Source: Sphingomonas pituitosa NBRC 102491
Lineage (GTDB): Bacteria; Pseudomonadota; Alphaproteobacteria; Sphingomonadales; Sphingomonadaceae
Reading direction: 5' to 3'
DNA length: 64,000 bases
Assembly: GCF_001598435.1 (NCBI RefSeq)
Contig: NZ_BCYY01000001.1
Coordinates: 1-64,000, forward strand
Positions 17,260-26,266 of this stretch are shown here, piece by piece (position 1 is the stretch's first letter; each line of letters opens with the position of its first letter). A program made the position numbers and the translations under genes. The notes under the pieces are model-generated. The model saw nothing but the letters and a program-made list of their open reading frames with translations, made no database searches and had not been told where the DNA came from.

Positions 17260-17836
17260 GCTCGTGGACGCGGGAGAAAGCGGCGCGGGCGCCAGCGATC
17301 ACCCGCGCGTCTTCGTCTTCCGACAGGTCGAGCGTGTCGAGCGCGGCGGTGAATTCCCGCCAGTGCCGCGCGCGGCCGTCCGGATGGCCGGCTAGGTGGC
17401 GGGCGCCGTGGCTGGCGTCCAGCCCCAGTGCCGCTGCCGCCTTGTAGAGGAAGGCCGCGCCGAGGTTTGACCCTTCGGCGACGTAGAGCCAGCCGAACGC
17501 GGTCGGCAGGTCGATCGGTCCGGCGCCAAAGGCCGGGGCGCCGCCGTCCTCGGGGATCAACAGCGCCAGGTCGCCAAGGTCGCGCGCGATGGCATCGAGC
17601 CGGCGACGGCCCGCGAGATCCGGCAGCACGGCCTCCAGCACCGGATGCCGGTAGAGCGCATCGATGTCGCGGTGGAAGCGATACTGCACTCCCAGGAATC
17701 GCCCGTAGCGATCGCGATCCCGAAACGGCTCGGCGGCCATGATCCGCTGGTCCAGCGTTTCATGGACCGCATTCGTCGCCGCCTTCAGCCGCCTGGCGCG
17801 GCTCTGCTCGATGGTTGCGGGTCCGTTGGTGGTCAT
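17237..17836 (-). CDS. hemO: Biliverdin-producing heme oxygenase
   Basis: 199 residues of the bacterial HemO type. It would open the heme ring in the cytoplasm to give biliverdin, CO and Fe2+. The proximal histidine lies in TNAVHETLDQRIM (about residue 25). The distal helix reads FGWLYVAEGSNLGAAFLYK, with the G-x-x-x-EGS-x-LG signature. Length and motifs are normal. The gene follows tonB and overlaps ybaN, so it is the intracellular end of the hemophore-receptor pathway encoded upstream. The source of the electrons is not evident here. Confidence 0.95.
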   Translation of the reverse strand: MTTNGPATIEQSRARRLKAATNAVHETLDQRIMAAEPFRDRDRYGRFLGVQYRFHRDIDALYRHPVLEAVLPDLAGRRRLDAIARDLGDLALLIPEDGGAPAFGAGPIDLPTAFGWLYVAEGSNLGAAFLYKAAAALGLDASHGARHLAGHPDGRARHWREFTAALDTLDLSEDEDARVIAGARAAFSRVHELVGATLG

Positions 17837-17861
17837 GCGAGGCTCCTTCTTTTCGGGGATG

Positions 17862-18698
17862 TCAGCGCCGGAGCGAGAACAGGATGGGGATGGTGACGAT
17901 CACCGGATCTCCGGGGATGTCGGCGCTGGGCGGCGGCACCGGCGATCCGCGCCGCACCATCGCCACGGCCTCGCCATCGAGCAGCGGATAGCCGCTGCCG
18001 CGTGCGAGTCGGGCGCCGAGCACCCGGCCCTGGCGGTCGACCGTGATCGTCACCTGCGCGATCCCTTCCTCGCGGGCGCTCTGTGAGGGCCGCGGATAGC
18101 GCAGGTACCGCTTGAGATGCCCGAGCAATTCGCTTTGCCAATTGGCCAGCGCGGCCTGCGCGGTCGCCGCGCTGTTGGTGCGCGCGGCGACGCTCGAGGC
18201 CTGGTTCGCGATCGCCGGCGGGGCGGTGGTCTGCTCGACCCGCCGCGCCGCGGTCGATGCTTCCTCTGCCTGGACAGCCGCGGCCGCCGCCGGCTGGTTC
18301 TGCTCCGGCAACGGCGCGATCTGCGGCGCCGACGGCGGTACCGGCCGGCTCGTGCTCGCGGCATCCTGCTCCTGCTGGAGCGGGCCGGGAGGCACCTCGG
18401 CCGGCGGCGCCGGCGGCGCAGCAGGTGTCGGGGCCAGCTCGAACGTCACGGCCATCCGCGACGAGGGCGCGATCCGCACCAGCGGCGATCGCGGCACCCA
18501 GACCAGGATCGCGAGCGCGGCGCCAAAGATGAGGATTGTGCCGGACATGCCGAGCCGGCGGCCGGCGGCAGGCGGTTCGTAGCGGGACCGCTCCCACCCC
18601 ACCCCGACCGTCACCAGCGGTGGGTGCGGGTGCAGCAGGCCGGGCAACAGCGGCGCGGCGCCACGCCGGGACAGACATGGGTCAGAAGGCATATTCAA
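17862..18698 (-). CDS. tonB: Energy transducer TonB
   Basis: 278 residues. One transmembrane segment (SGTILIFGAALAILVWV, about 52-68) is followed by a Pro/Ala/Gln-rich periplasmic linker. The C-terminal TonB domain has HLKRYLRYPRPSQSAREEGIAQ, the DRQGRVLGARLARGSG strand and LLDGEAVAMVRRGSPVPPPP-like end. It transmits proton-motive force to outer-membrane receptors. Its start lies inside the end of the Slam gene (17-base overlap) and it precedes hemO, so it is probably dedicated to the heme receptor of this cluster. An ExbB-like partner is encoded in the divergent operon. Confidence 0.92.
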   Translation of the reverse strand: MNMPSDPCLSRRGAAPLLPGLLHPHPPLVTVGVGWERSRYEPPAAGRRLGMSGTILIFGAALAILVWVPRSPLVRIAPSSRMAVTFELAPTPAAPPAPPAEVPPGPLQQEQDAASTSRPVPPSAPQIAPLPEQNQPAAAAAVQAEEASTAARRVEQTTAPPAIANQASSVAARTNSAATAQAALANWQSELLGHLKRYLRYPRPSQSAREEGIAQVTITVDRQGRVLGARLARGSGYPLLDGEAVAMVRRGSPVPPPSADIPGDPVIVTIPILFSLRR

Positions 18699-20193
18699 GC
18701 CTCAGTGCGGCGGTGGTGCGCTTGTAGGAGTAGAGCCAGTCGACATTGCTCTCGACCCGGTTGTGCTGGACGAGGATGTTCGGGGTCAGCCCGGCGAAGC
18801 GCAGTACCGGCAGCTTGACGATCGCGACGATGTTCTGCTCGCGATCGTGGCGCTTCGCCTCGAGAAGTTCGCTGTACGCGCGGTAGTCGCGCCAGCGGAG
18901 CGACGTGAAGACAAGCAGACCGACGGCCTTGCCGAAGGACTTGTTCATGCCGAAACGGAAGCCGAGTTGCCGATAGGCATTGGCAGCATTGCTCGCCGTC
19001 TTGTCGACGAAATCGGGTCCGCCGAACAGTGACAGGCCACGCGACACGCCATGCCAGCCGGTTAGATAGACTTCGGTCTGGGCACCGTCGAAATTGCGAT
19101 ATGCCGGCAGCCGATAGTCGAGAATCTTGCGGCTCAGCTCGATGCGGAGCGCCGTATGGTCGTTCGCGTTGACCAACGCCTCGCCCCGCACGCCCCAGGC
19201 GGTATACAGCGTCGCCGATCCCAGGCTTCCGATGTCAAAGCTGGGGGCCAGGGCGAAGCTACCGCGCGCCGATTGGTGATCATAGCCGATCTGGGTGGAG
19301 AGCGTCGCCTGACTATAGCTGCTGTTCCCTGGATAGATATCGCCATAGAGCAGGGCGCGGCCGGCGATCCCGCCATTGCCGCCGATCGGCACGCGCCGGC
19401 TGAGCGTGCCTTCGAAATTGATACCGGCAGCTTGGATCGCGTCGGGCACCTTGCGATCGATCAGGCACGTGCCATCGTCGCCCTTTAGGAGGCAGGCATA
19501 GCTCGCCGAACTCTGGTTGAGATTGCTGCTGTAGCCCGGGCCGATCGCGAGAGATCCCTGCCATGCGCTCCGCCGCCGCAGCACCTTTACAAAGGTATCG
19601 ACCGTATGGCGGATGCCGGCGGCCTTGTCGCCCTGCGATTCCAGCATGGCCTGGGCTTGCCGGAACTCGGCGAATGCTGCCCCATCCTTGCGGTTTTCGA
19701 ACAGGACACGGGCCAGTTCGAGCAGACCGGGCAGAAAATCGGGCTGAAGTGCCAGCAACGCGCGGTAGTAGCGCTCCGCAGAGGCGAGATCCCGGGCCTG
19801 CCGCGCCAGCGCGCCCTCGGCATAGAAGACCAGCATGCGATCGCGCTCGGGCAGAGCCAGATAGGCCTTCAGAAACCGGCGCGCGTCGGCCCATTGCCGC
19901 CGTGCCACCGCGATGTAGAGCGCCTCCCCCATTTCGCTGGCATTGCGAGCGACCGTGTAGGTTCGCCCGTCGATGCTGATCGTTGTCGGTCCGGTGCCGA
20001 GATCCTCGACACCTTCGAGCAGCTGTAGCTCGACAGCGTCGGAGCGTCGATCAATGCCCTGGTCGAGGCGCAGGCGCGTGTCGTCACCACCGACGGTCTG
20101 GGCGCGGGCAGATCCTCCCGCCGCGATGGCCGCACTAGTCACGAGCAGCGCACCGGCAAGGCGCTGTCGAAGAAGCGAAGGTACGCGCTGCAC
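18682..20193 (-). CDS. Slam-type surface/secreted protein assembly modifier (DUF560)
   Basis: 503 residues with a signal peptide (LLVTSAAIAAGGSARAQ). An N-terminal TPR-like helical domain spans about residues 85-200 (ALARQARDLASAERYYRALLALQP and following repeats). A C-terminal outer-membrane beta-barrel of DUF560 type ends in the aromatic ALRLEYAF. Slam proteins move TbpB-like lipoproteins or soluble hemophores across the outer membrane. The gene lies directly after the hemophilin-like gene, the usual pairing of Slam and substrate. It overlaps tonB by 17 bases. Confidence 0.88.
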   Translation of the reverse strand: MQRVPSLLRQRLAGALLVTSAAIAAGGSARAQTVGGDDTRLRLDQGIDRRSDAVELQLLEGVEDLGTGPTTISIDGRTYTVARNASEMGEALYIAVARRQWADARRFLKAYLALPERDRMLVFYAEGALARQARDLASAERYYRALLALQPDFLPGLLELARVLFENRKDGAAFAEFRQAQAMLESQGDKAAGIRHTVDTFVKVLRRRSAWQGSLAIGPGYSSNLNQSSASYACLLKGDDGTCLIDRKVPDAIQAAGINFEGTLSRRVPIGGNGGIAGRALLYGDIYPGNSSYSQATLSTQIGYDHQSARGSFALAPSFDIGSLGSATLYTAWGVRGEALVNANDHTALRIELSRKILDYRLPAYRNFDGAQTEVYLTGWHGVSRGLSLFGGPDFVDKTASNAANAYRQLGFRFGMNKSFGKAVGLLVFTSLRWRDYRAYSELLEAKRHDREQNIVAIVKLPVLRFAGLTPNILVQHNRVESNVDWLYSYKRTTAALRLEYAF

Positions 20194-20300
20194 GGCCGAA
20201 AGGCTTTCCGTTGGCGGTCGAAGGAACGCTCGTTGCGAGCGAGGGGAAACGAGGGGATCCGAAGATCCCCTCGCCCGAATGGCGGAACCGACGGGGAAGG

Positions 20301-21065
20301 TCAGTTCTTGGTGCCACCGAAGGCCGTGTCATACTGGCGGCTACCGAACGCGACGACGCCAGCAAGCGCCGCGGCGTTGCTGCCGTAGAAGCGTCCGCTG
20401 ACCTGGCCGCCCGAGGCAACCTGCACCCCGGACTGGGTTGCGGTCGCGTCGCCGCCACCGATGATGTTGGCGCCATCGATGTCGGCGGTACCGATGTTCA
20501 CGCCGAAGCCGGTGCTGGCATTGGCGATGCTGCCGGTGAGCGTCGCCGCGCCGAAATTCGCGGTGAAGGTGCCGGTCAGCAGGCCCTTGTTCGCATAATC
20601 GCTAATGCCCTTAACCGAGTAGGTCGCCGTACCACTGGTGGGTACGGTCGTACCGGCGCTGTCACCGGCATAATAGACGGTGTGCGTGCCGTCGCCGACG
20701 CTCGACGTCTGCGCCCATTCGCCGAAATAGAGGTTGGCGGTGCCGACCTTGGCGAAGTGGAACACGCCCAGGCTGCTGTGGTTCGATGGTGCGTCCGATG
20801 GCGCGTTGACGGTCGAGACCGCGTTGGCGTCGACGCCTACCGAGGACTGGAGGCCCTGGAAGTCGACGAGGCGGCCGAGGCCCGTCGACGGGACGGCGAT
20901 GCCCGGACGGCCCGAGGCGTGCGGACCGCCATTGACCGTGCTGGTGCCGACCACGACCTTGCTCGTGTCGGTCGATACCCCGACGATCTGCGCATTGGCA
21001 GCGCTGCACCAGGCAAGCGATGCGACGGCGGCGGCCGCAAGCGCCTTGCGATGTACGATCTTCAT
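20301..21065 (-). CDS. Hemophilin-like Slam-dependent secreted heme-binding protein (putative hemophore)
   Basis: 254 residues with a signal peptide ending at SAANA/Q26. The lone Cys20 has Trp at -1, so a lipobox is unlikely and a soluble product is expected. The second half is glycine-rich beta-strand sequence, ending GQVSGRFYGSNAAALAGVVAF. This is the G-x-FYG-x-x-A-x-x-x-x-G end signature of the eight-stranded barrel of TbpB and hemophilins. The N-terminal half carries His49, His96, His103 and His128, possible heme ligands. Position between an STN receptor and a Slam gene, with hemO downstream, fits HphA-like hemophores. Heme binding is inferred, not shown. Confidence 0.75.
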   Translation of the reverse strand: MKIVHRKALAAAAVASLAWCSAANAQIVGVSTDTSKVVVGTSTVNGGPHASGRPGIAVPSTGLGRLVDFQGLQSSVGVDANAVSTVNAPSDAPSNHSSLGVFHFAKVGTANLYFGEWAQTSSVGDGTHTVYYAGDSAGTTVPTSGTATYSVKGISDYANKGLLTGTFTANFGAATLTGSIANASTGFGVNIGTADIDGANIIGGGDATATQSGVQVASGGQVSGRFYGSNAAALAGVVAFGSRQYDTAFGGTKN

Positions 21066-21183
21066 GATAGTGCTCCTGCAGTTGGAGCGCCTGAACCTTC
21101 AGGCGCCTTCTTCCAGGGCGCGTCGCCATCCCACAGGTCTTGCAGGGTTTGTCGGGATGGGCGGCGGCCCTGAATCTCCGTCA

Positions 21184-24100
21184 TCAGAACCGGCCCGTGA
21201 GGCTGAGCCGAAGTGTCCGGCCTGGGGCCGGCATGAGGGACCGCGACAGCGGGTCGAGATAATAGCGGTCGTTGAGGTTGGTCCCGACCAGCTCGGCCGA
21301 GTAGCGATCATTGAGCCGGAACTTCACATAGGCGTCGACGGTCAGGATCTCGCCCCAGCTATAGGGGACGTTGAGACCATAGCCGCTGATGCGATCGGCG
21401 ACCGGGCCGCTGATGAACGCGTCGAGCTGCGGATTATCGTAGCCGCTGTACCAGGTCAGGCGGCTGCCGACCTCCAGCCGCTTCCGGAGGAAGCGTCCGC
21501 CCAGGCTCCAGTTGATCTGGTCCTCGGGCGTCGCCTGGGTGAGCAGGTAGCTCGAGACAAAGCCGTATTTGACGCAATTGGGGACGCGGCCCTGCACCGG
21601 ATCCTGCTCGATGGCGAAGCTTTCGTCGCACACCTTGTTCTTCGTCATGTGCGCCGCGCCCAGTTCGGTGAAGAACCGGCCATTGTCATAGCGGGCCTGC
21701 AGCTCGAGACCCTGGATCTCCTGCCGATCGAGATTGAAGAACAGGAGCTGCGTCGAGCGCTCGATCACGTCCCTGGTGAGGTTGTTATACCAGGTGAGCT
21801 TGATATCGGCGCGCTGGTCGGCGTCGTTCAGGCCGAAGACCCTCTTCAGATCCTGCACGAACCCCGCCTCGATCGCATACATATGCTCGGGCTTCAGCGC
21901 CTGGGTCGGGTTGAGCGACGCCGAGAAGCCGATCGTGCTCTCGAAGATGCTGGGGAATCGATAGGCCTCGGCGTAGCGGAGATAGGCCCTGCTCGCGCCG
22001 CTGAAATAGACGGTGGCCGAGGCGTTCGGCGCCCAGCCGTGGGCGCGCTTGTCGGTGGACTGCGTCACGGCGGCGTCTGTCATGACCGGCGTCATCGCGC
22101 ACGAACCCGCGACATAATTGGACATCGCAGTCAGCGAGCCGTTGATGCAAGGATTGTCGGCGCGCCGGAAATCGCCCTGCGCATCGGGCGACCAGACGGC
22201 ATTGTGGGTGACGGTGAACGGCACCGGATTGGCGATATAGGCCGCCAGTCGACGCTGGATGATGTTCTGATTGGTGAACTGGGTTCGCAGCCAGGCCTCG
22301 TACGCCGCCGCCCCCGTCTCGGTAGTCTGATAGCTCGCATTGTAGCCCGAGATGACCGACTGCCCGATGGAACCGCCGCGGATCTGCAGCAGGTCGTCGA
22401 GGAAATCGTCATGGGCCCAATAACCCGAATAGGTAACGCCGGCATTGAGCTTCAGGAAGCTGGTCGGGCGCCAGTCGCCGCGCAGATGGAGGCGATATTC
22501 CTCGCGCCGCCCCGCCCGGGGATATTGCCGCCAGCCATTGGCGATCGCGTCGCTATACTGGTCCTCCGAGCTGAGCTTCTCGTGCTGCCAGCTCCCCTCG
22601 AGCATCACGTCGAGGCGGCGGCTGAGCTTCACCTGATTGCTGGCGGTAAAGCCGATGCGATCATTGTGGCTGTTGCCCAGCGCCGTGTTGATGAGGATGG
22701 GATCGACCGTGGACGCGGCGTTGGGGAAGCCGCCGGCGCTATAGGTGTCGCTGACGGTGTGCGTGCCCCACAGGCTAGCCTTCAGGTCGATCCATTTGCT
22801 GTCCGGCTGCCACTTGTACTCGGCATTATAGGCCTGGGCGTGGACCTTGCTCAGCGGCCATTGGATGTTGCCGAAGGTGGCGGTCGAGGTAGAGATGATC
22901 CGCGAGGGGATGATCTCGCCATAGGTCGACTTGCTGTCGCGGAAGCCCAGCTGGAGATATTGGTCGGCGGCGATGTGCCAGGTGCCCTTGGCCAGCCAGG
23001 ACTCCATTTCGCTGGAGGTGTTGGGCACCTCTTCACCGGGCTTGTAGTTCAGCCCCAGCAGCCGGACATAGGTGTCCGGCGCCAGCTCGAGCCCGGATTG
23101 CTGATAATAGCCCGCGCCGTTTTCGCCCGAATAATAGTTGCCGCGCTGACGATAGGCATAGGCGGCGATCAGGTCGAAATCGCCGAGGCGCCCGGCCGCC
23201 GCGAGCCGCACCGCCTTGTCGCCCATTGAGAAGGCGTCATTGTCGGCCGCCTTGTGGATCGGCACGCGGACGGTGGGATCGTTATAGGGAAAGTTGGGCA
23301 GGCCCGGCGTGCCCGGACTGCCGGGGAAACCTGCAATGGTCCGATAGTCCTGCCCGGTGCGCAGGGTCGGCAGCTGCGGCGACACCGCATTGTTGCCGCC
23401 CTCAAGGTGCAACTCGACGCCGAATTTCCGCCCCGGCTCGAGGATGTCGGCCACGTCGAGCGTGTTGATCACCACCGCGCCGCCGGTCGAGGCGTTGACG
23501 CCGCGCGCCGAGACCGGCCCCTTCAGCACCTCGACGCCGGCGATCAGGCTGGGATCGATATAGTTGCGGTTGCTGGCGCCGTTATAGCCGCGCCACACCG
23601 TCAGCGCCTGCTCGGTGCCGTCGATGATGACCGGCACGCGGCCGGGGCCCTGAATGCCGCGAATGCTCGGATCGAGCGCACCGCTGTTGCGGGAGTCGCC
23701 GCTGAACACGTTGACCATGCCCTTGAGAATGTCGGCCGGGTTGACGCCCTTGTAGCGCTCGACCTCGTCCTTGCCGGCGAAGGCCGAAGAGAGGTCGCGG
23801 TCGAAAACCGCGTCGTGCCGCCGGGCATCGCGCTCCGCGCCCGTATCCTGCGCGCCGGCGGCGCCTTCGATCTTTAGCGCTTCGGTGATGATCGGGGACT
23901 GCTGTCCATCGCCGCCGTCGGCGGCCTGAATGCGCTCTAGCGTGACGAGATTGCCCGACAGATGCCAGCTGCACCCACTGCCCGCGAGCAGCCGCTGCAG
24001 CGCTTCGGCGATCGAAAGCCGGCCGCGCACGCCGGGCGAGCTTAGGCCGCGCACGATGGCGGCATCGACACTGATCTGGAGACCCGACTGCTGCCCGAAA

Positions 24101-24303
24101 CTTGCTAGCGCGTCGGCCAACGACGTCGCCGGGATGTCGAAGCTGCGCGACGGTGTCTCGACCTGCGCCTGCCCCATGGCGGAAGCCGGCGACAGAATCG
24201 TCGCCGCGCCTGCCAGAAGGACGCTCCCCATAATCGACCGGCGCCTTGACCGCGCCCACGAACCCCCGGAAACCACCAAGCTGACCCCTATCCTTCTGCC
24301 CAT
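21184..24303 (-). CDS. TonB-dependent receptor with STN signalling domain, putative hemophore/heme receptor
   Basis: 1039 residues. A signal sequence ends near SPASAMGQA. An STN domain follows (FDIPATSLADALASFGQQSGLQ and LSIAEALQRLLAGSG, about 53-120), which contacts FecR in the periplasm. The plug has IRGIQGPGRVPVIIDG and GPVSARGVNASTGGAVV, and a large barrel ends LRLSLTGRF. The ATG at 24303 abuts a long palindrome that lacks a ribosome site. An in-frame GTG at 24276, preceded by AGGGG, is a likely true start. The adjacent fecR and ECF sigma genes make it the sensor of a surface-signalling cascade, and the next gene downstream is the probable hemophore. Confidence 0.93.
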   Translation of the reverse strand: MGRRIGVSLVVSGGSWARSRRRSIMGSVLLAGAATILSPASAMGQAQVETPSRSFDIPATSLADALASFGQQSGLQISVDAAIVRGLSSPGVRGRLSIAEALQRLLAGSGCSWHLSGNLVTLERIQAADGGDGQQSPIITEALKIEGAAGAQDTGAERDARRHDAVFDRDLSSAFAGKDEVERYKGVNPADILKGMVNVFSGDSRNSGALDPSIRGIQGPGRVPVIIDGTEQALTVWRGYNGASNRNYIDPSLIAGVEVLKGPVSARGVNASTGGAVVINTLDVADILEPGRKFGVELHLEGGNNAVSPQLPTLRTGQDYRTIAGFPGSPGTPGLPNFPYNDPTVRVPIHKAADNDAFSMGDKAVRLAAAGRLGDFDLIAAYAYRQRGNYYSGENGAGYYQQSGLELAPDTYVRLLGLNYKPGEEVPNTSSEMESWLAKGTWHIAADQYLQLGFRDSKSTYGEIIPSRIISTSTATFGNIQWPLSKVHAQAYNAEYKWQPDSKWIDLKASLWGTHTVSDTYSAGGFPNAASTVDPILINTALGNSHNDRIGFTASNQVKLSRRLDVMLEGSWQHEKLSSEDQYSDAIANGWRQYPRAGRREEYRLHLRGDWRPTSFLKLNAGVTYSGYWAHDDFLDDLLQIRGGSIGQSVISGYNASYQTTETGAAAYEAWLRTQFTNQNIIQRRLAAYIANPVPFTVTHNAVWSPDAQGDFRRADNPCINGSLTAMSNYVAGSCAMTPVMTDAAVTQSTDKRAHGWAPNASATVYFSGASRAYLRYAEAYRFPSIFESTIGFSASLNPTQALKPEHMYAIEAGFVQDLKRVFGLNDADQRADIKLTWYNNLTRDVIERSTQLLFFNLDRQEIQGLELQARYDNGRFFTELGAAHMTKNKVCDESFAIEQDPVQGRVPNCVKYGFVSSYLLTQATPEDQINWSLGGRFLRKRLEVGSRLTWYSGYDNPQLDAFISGPVADRISGYGLNVPYSWGEILTVDAYVKFRLNDRYSAELVGTNLNDRYYLDPLSRSLMPAPGRTLRLSLTGRF

Positions 24304-24304
24304 G

Positions 24305-24335
24305 AGGAATGCAAATGCGAGTCATTTGCATTCCT
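24305..24335. promoter_or_regulatory. 13-bp perfect inverted repeat, probable Fur or iron operator
   Basis: AGGAATGCAAATG (24305-24317) and CATTTGCATTCCT (24323-24335) are perfect inverted arms around CGAGT, in the 94-base gap between fecR and the receptor. TGCAAATG-N5-CATTTGCA has the look of alphaproteobacterial Fur boxes. The repeat touches the annotated ATG of the receptor, so it would block transcription or translation there, and it argues for a start a little further in. Confidence 0.6.
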
Positions 24336-24397
24336 CTCTTTAGTCAACGGATCGGCTTCAGGTTTTTTCGGAGTTTTTTTCGAGGAGGCTTGGGGGC

Positions 24398-25399
24398 TCA
24401 GTCCGAGGTGACGATGGTGATCCAGGGCGTAACCTGCGTCACGCGCACCATATGGGCGGCAGCAAGCGCGGCGAGGGCCTCCTGGGGGTGGCGGAGATCA
24501 TAGACCCCGGTGACGCGCCGCGACTCCAGCCCTTCGCCGCGCGCGACGATGATCCCACGGTACCAGGGCCGCAGCGCATCGACGACGTCACGGATCGGAC
24601 GGTCAGTCGCAACATATTGGCCATCGATCCAGCTCGCGATCCGCTCGGGCGGGGTATCGGCGCGCAGCGCCTTGCCGGCGTCGCACGCCATGTCAACCGA
24701 TTGGCCGACCGACAGGATCGCGTCGGGTGCCGCAGTAGCGCAGGCGACACGCACCCTCCCCCGCCGTACCGCCACGTCCACGCCATCCTCCCGGGCCTGC
24801 ACCTCGAAGGCAGTCCCCAGAACGGTGACGGTGGCGCCCGATGCGCCAATCCGGAAAGGCCGGGACCGGTCATGCACGACGTCGAAAAAAGCCGTGCCGC
24901 GCAGCAGTCGCACATGGCGCTGCCCGTCCGAATAGTCGACCGCCAGCGCACCGCCCGGCGCCAGCTTGACCAGCGTGCCATCGGCGAGGTGGAGTGTCCG
25001 CACCTCGCCGGTCGACGCAACATGGTCGGCGCGCAAATTGGTGAGGAGGCTTGGTCCGGCCCAGAGCAGGATGCACGCGGCGGCGGCCACCGCGCCGCCC
25101 GCAAACAGGCCTCGGACGAGACGGTGCCGCTGGCGCCGGCGATCGAGAGCGTGCTCGATCGGTACGACCATGGGAGACGGCGCGAACGCGCGCGAGAGGA
25201 CATCCGACACGTGCGCGGTATCGCCCCAGGCCTTTACGTTGGCGGGACTGGCTGCGAGCCACGCTGCGAAGGCGATCCGCAACGCGGGCGATTCCGGTTC
25301 CTCGTTGAAGCGGATGAGCCAGTCTGTCGCCTCGCGGTCAGCGCGGGCCTGCTCGATGGCGTCGCCCTCCCGTACTTCGCCCTCCTTGCGGCTGTCCAT
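24398..25399 (-). CDS. FecR-family anti-sigma factor
   Basis: About 333 residues. An N-terminal cytoplasmic domain with DWLIRFNEEPESPALRIAFAAWLA (DUF4880 type) binds the sigma factor. A membrane helix follows (LFAGGAVAAAACILLWAG, about 95-112), then the periplasmic FecR domain (GEVRTLHLADGTLVKLAPGG) and a C-terminal secretin-like domain (VTGVYDLRHPQEALAALAAAH). The ATG at 25399 is preferred to one nine codons earlier, as it begins the usual charged leader. It would relay occupancy of the STN receptor downstream to the ECF sigma factor encoded just upstream. Confidence 0.92.
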   Translation of the reverse strand: MDSRKEGEVREGDAIEQARADREATDWLIRFNEEPESPALRIAFAAWLAASPANVKAWGDTAHVSDVLSRAFAPSPMVVPIEHALDRRRQRHRLVRGLFAGGAVAAAACILLWAGPSLLTNLRADHVASTGEVRTLHLADGTLVKLAPGGALAVDYSDGQRHVRLLRGTAFFDVVHDRSRPFRIGASGATVTVLGTAFEVQAREDGVDVAVRRGRVRVACATAAPDAILSVGQSVDMACDAGKALRADTPPERIASWIDGQYVATDRPIRDVVDALRPWYRGIIVARGEGLESRRVTGVYDLRHPQEALAALAAAHMVRVTQVTPWITIVTSD

Positions 25400-25510
25400 T
25401 AGCTCGTCCTCATTGCCCGCGGCCAATCGCCCCGTCGCACGATCGAAGGGTTCTTAGCTGCTCGACGATCCGGATGTCGGTTTTTTCGAGTGGGTGACAG
25501 GCGCCACCAC

Positions 25511-26023
25511 CTATTGCCTGTCGCGGAGCGCTGCGCGGCAGCGGGTAACGCCCTCGGCGACCAAGCCATGGGCGCTGGTCACCGATATCCCGAGTTGCTT
25601 CGCGATGTCCTTGAGCTTGATGCCCTCGATCCGGTGCATCCGGACCGCGGCCCGCATGCGTTCGGGCATCCGCGCCAGCGCATTCTCCACGGCGCGCAAC
25701 TCGGATCCGGAGATGACGGCGGCTTCCTGCGATGGCGTTTCGCTCGGCACCTGCAGCGGGTCCGCGTCGCCTTCAGTTTGGAAAAGCCGACTCTCCAGAC
25801 CGCTGCGGCGTGCGCTGTCGAGCGCTAGGTTGCGCACGATCCGCGAGAGATAGCCGAGCGGTTCGTCCATCTGGCGCTCGGCAAGAGCGGTACGAAATCG
25901 CAGCCATGCTTCCTGAAGCACATCCTCGGCCTGCGCGCGATCGCGCGTGACACGATTCGCCTGCCGCAGAAGTTCGGACCGGTGGGACAGAAAGAGTTGC
26001 AGGGTCTCGGACTGCTGGGACAA
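25511..26023 (-). CDS. FecI-like ECF RNA polymerase sigma factor
   Basis: 170 residues of the iron-starvation ECF group. Region 2 contains RDRAQAEDVLQEAWLRFRTA and YLSRIVRNLALDSAR (about 27-75). Region 4 contains LARMPERMRAAVRMHRIEGIKLKDIAKQLGISVTSAHGLVAEGV (about 115-160). It heads the minus-strand hemophore cluster, 85-110 bases ahead of fecR. It probably directs transcription of the STN receptor, the hemophilin-like gene and what follows once heme or hemophore is sensed. Its own gene would be iron-regulated. Confidence 0.93.
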   Translation of the reverse strand: MSQQSETLQLFLSHRSELLRQANRVTRDRAQAEDVLQEAWLRFRTALAERQMDEPLGYLSRIVRNLALDSARRSGLESRLFQTEGDADPLQVPSETPSQEAAVISGSELRAVENALARMPERMRAAVRMHRIEGIKLKDIAKQLGISVTSAHGLVAEGVTRCRAALRDRQ

Positions 26024-26266
26024 GCCTTACCACCATGTGTCGCTATTGATGCCCCTGGTTGGCTGCCTGGGAGGTAAGCGCCCGCGACTCCTGCGAGCGA
26101 TTCGCAAATACTGCCGGATAGTCGCAGAGGCAAGCCATTGCACACCGGTGGAGATCCCGGCGGCTGTCGAGGTTTGAGTCGGTCATGGAAGCGCCCCCCA
26201 ATAGTTGCATATTGTTATGTTATAACGTATCTCAAAACCCGAATCACATATAATCGGGGGAACGCT
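26024..26266. promoter_or_regulatory. Divergent promoter region between the two heme operons
   Basis: This 243-base gap separates the ECF sigma start (minus) from the Hmu-like receptor start (plus). Its right half is strikingly AT-rich: TTGCATATTGTTATG, TTATAACG and ACATATAAT lie at about 26207-26252. TATAAT at 26248-26253 would be a good -10 for the plus operon, with TTATAACGT repeats upstream as a possible regulator site. GGGGGA precedes the TTG start. No gene is seen in it. Confidence 0.5.

Noticed and set aside
20301..21065. Hemophilin-like protein as a lipoprotein
   Set aside because: The only Cys in the signal region has Trp at -1 and an Ala-x-Ala signal peptidase I site follows, so lipidation is unlikely.
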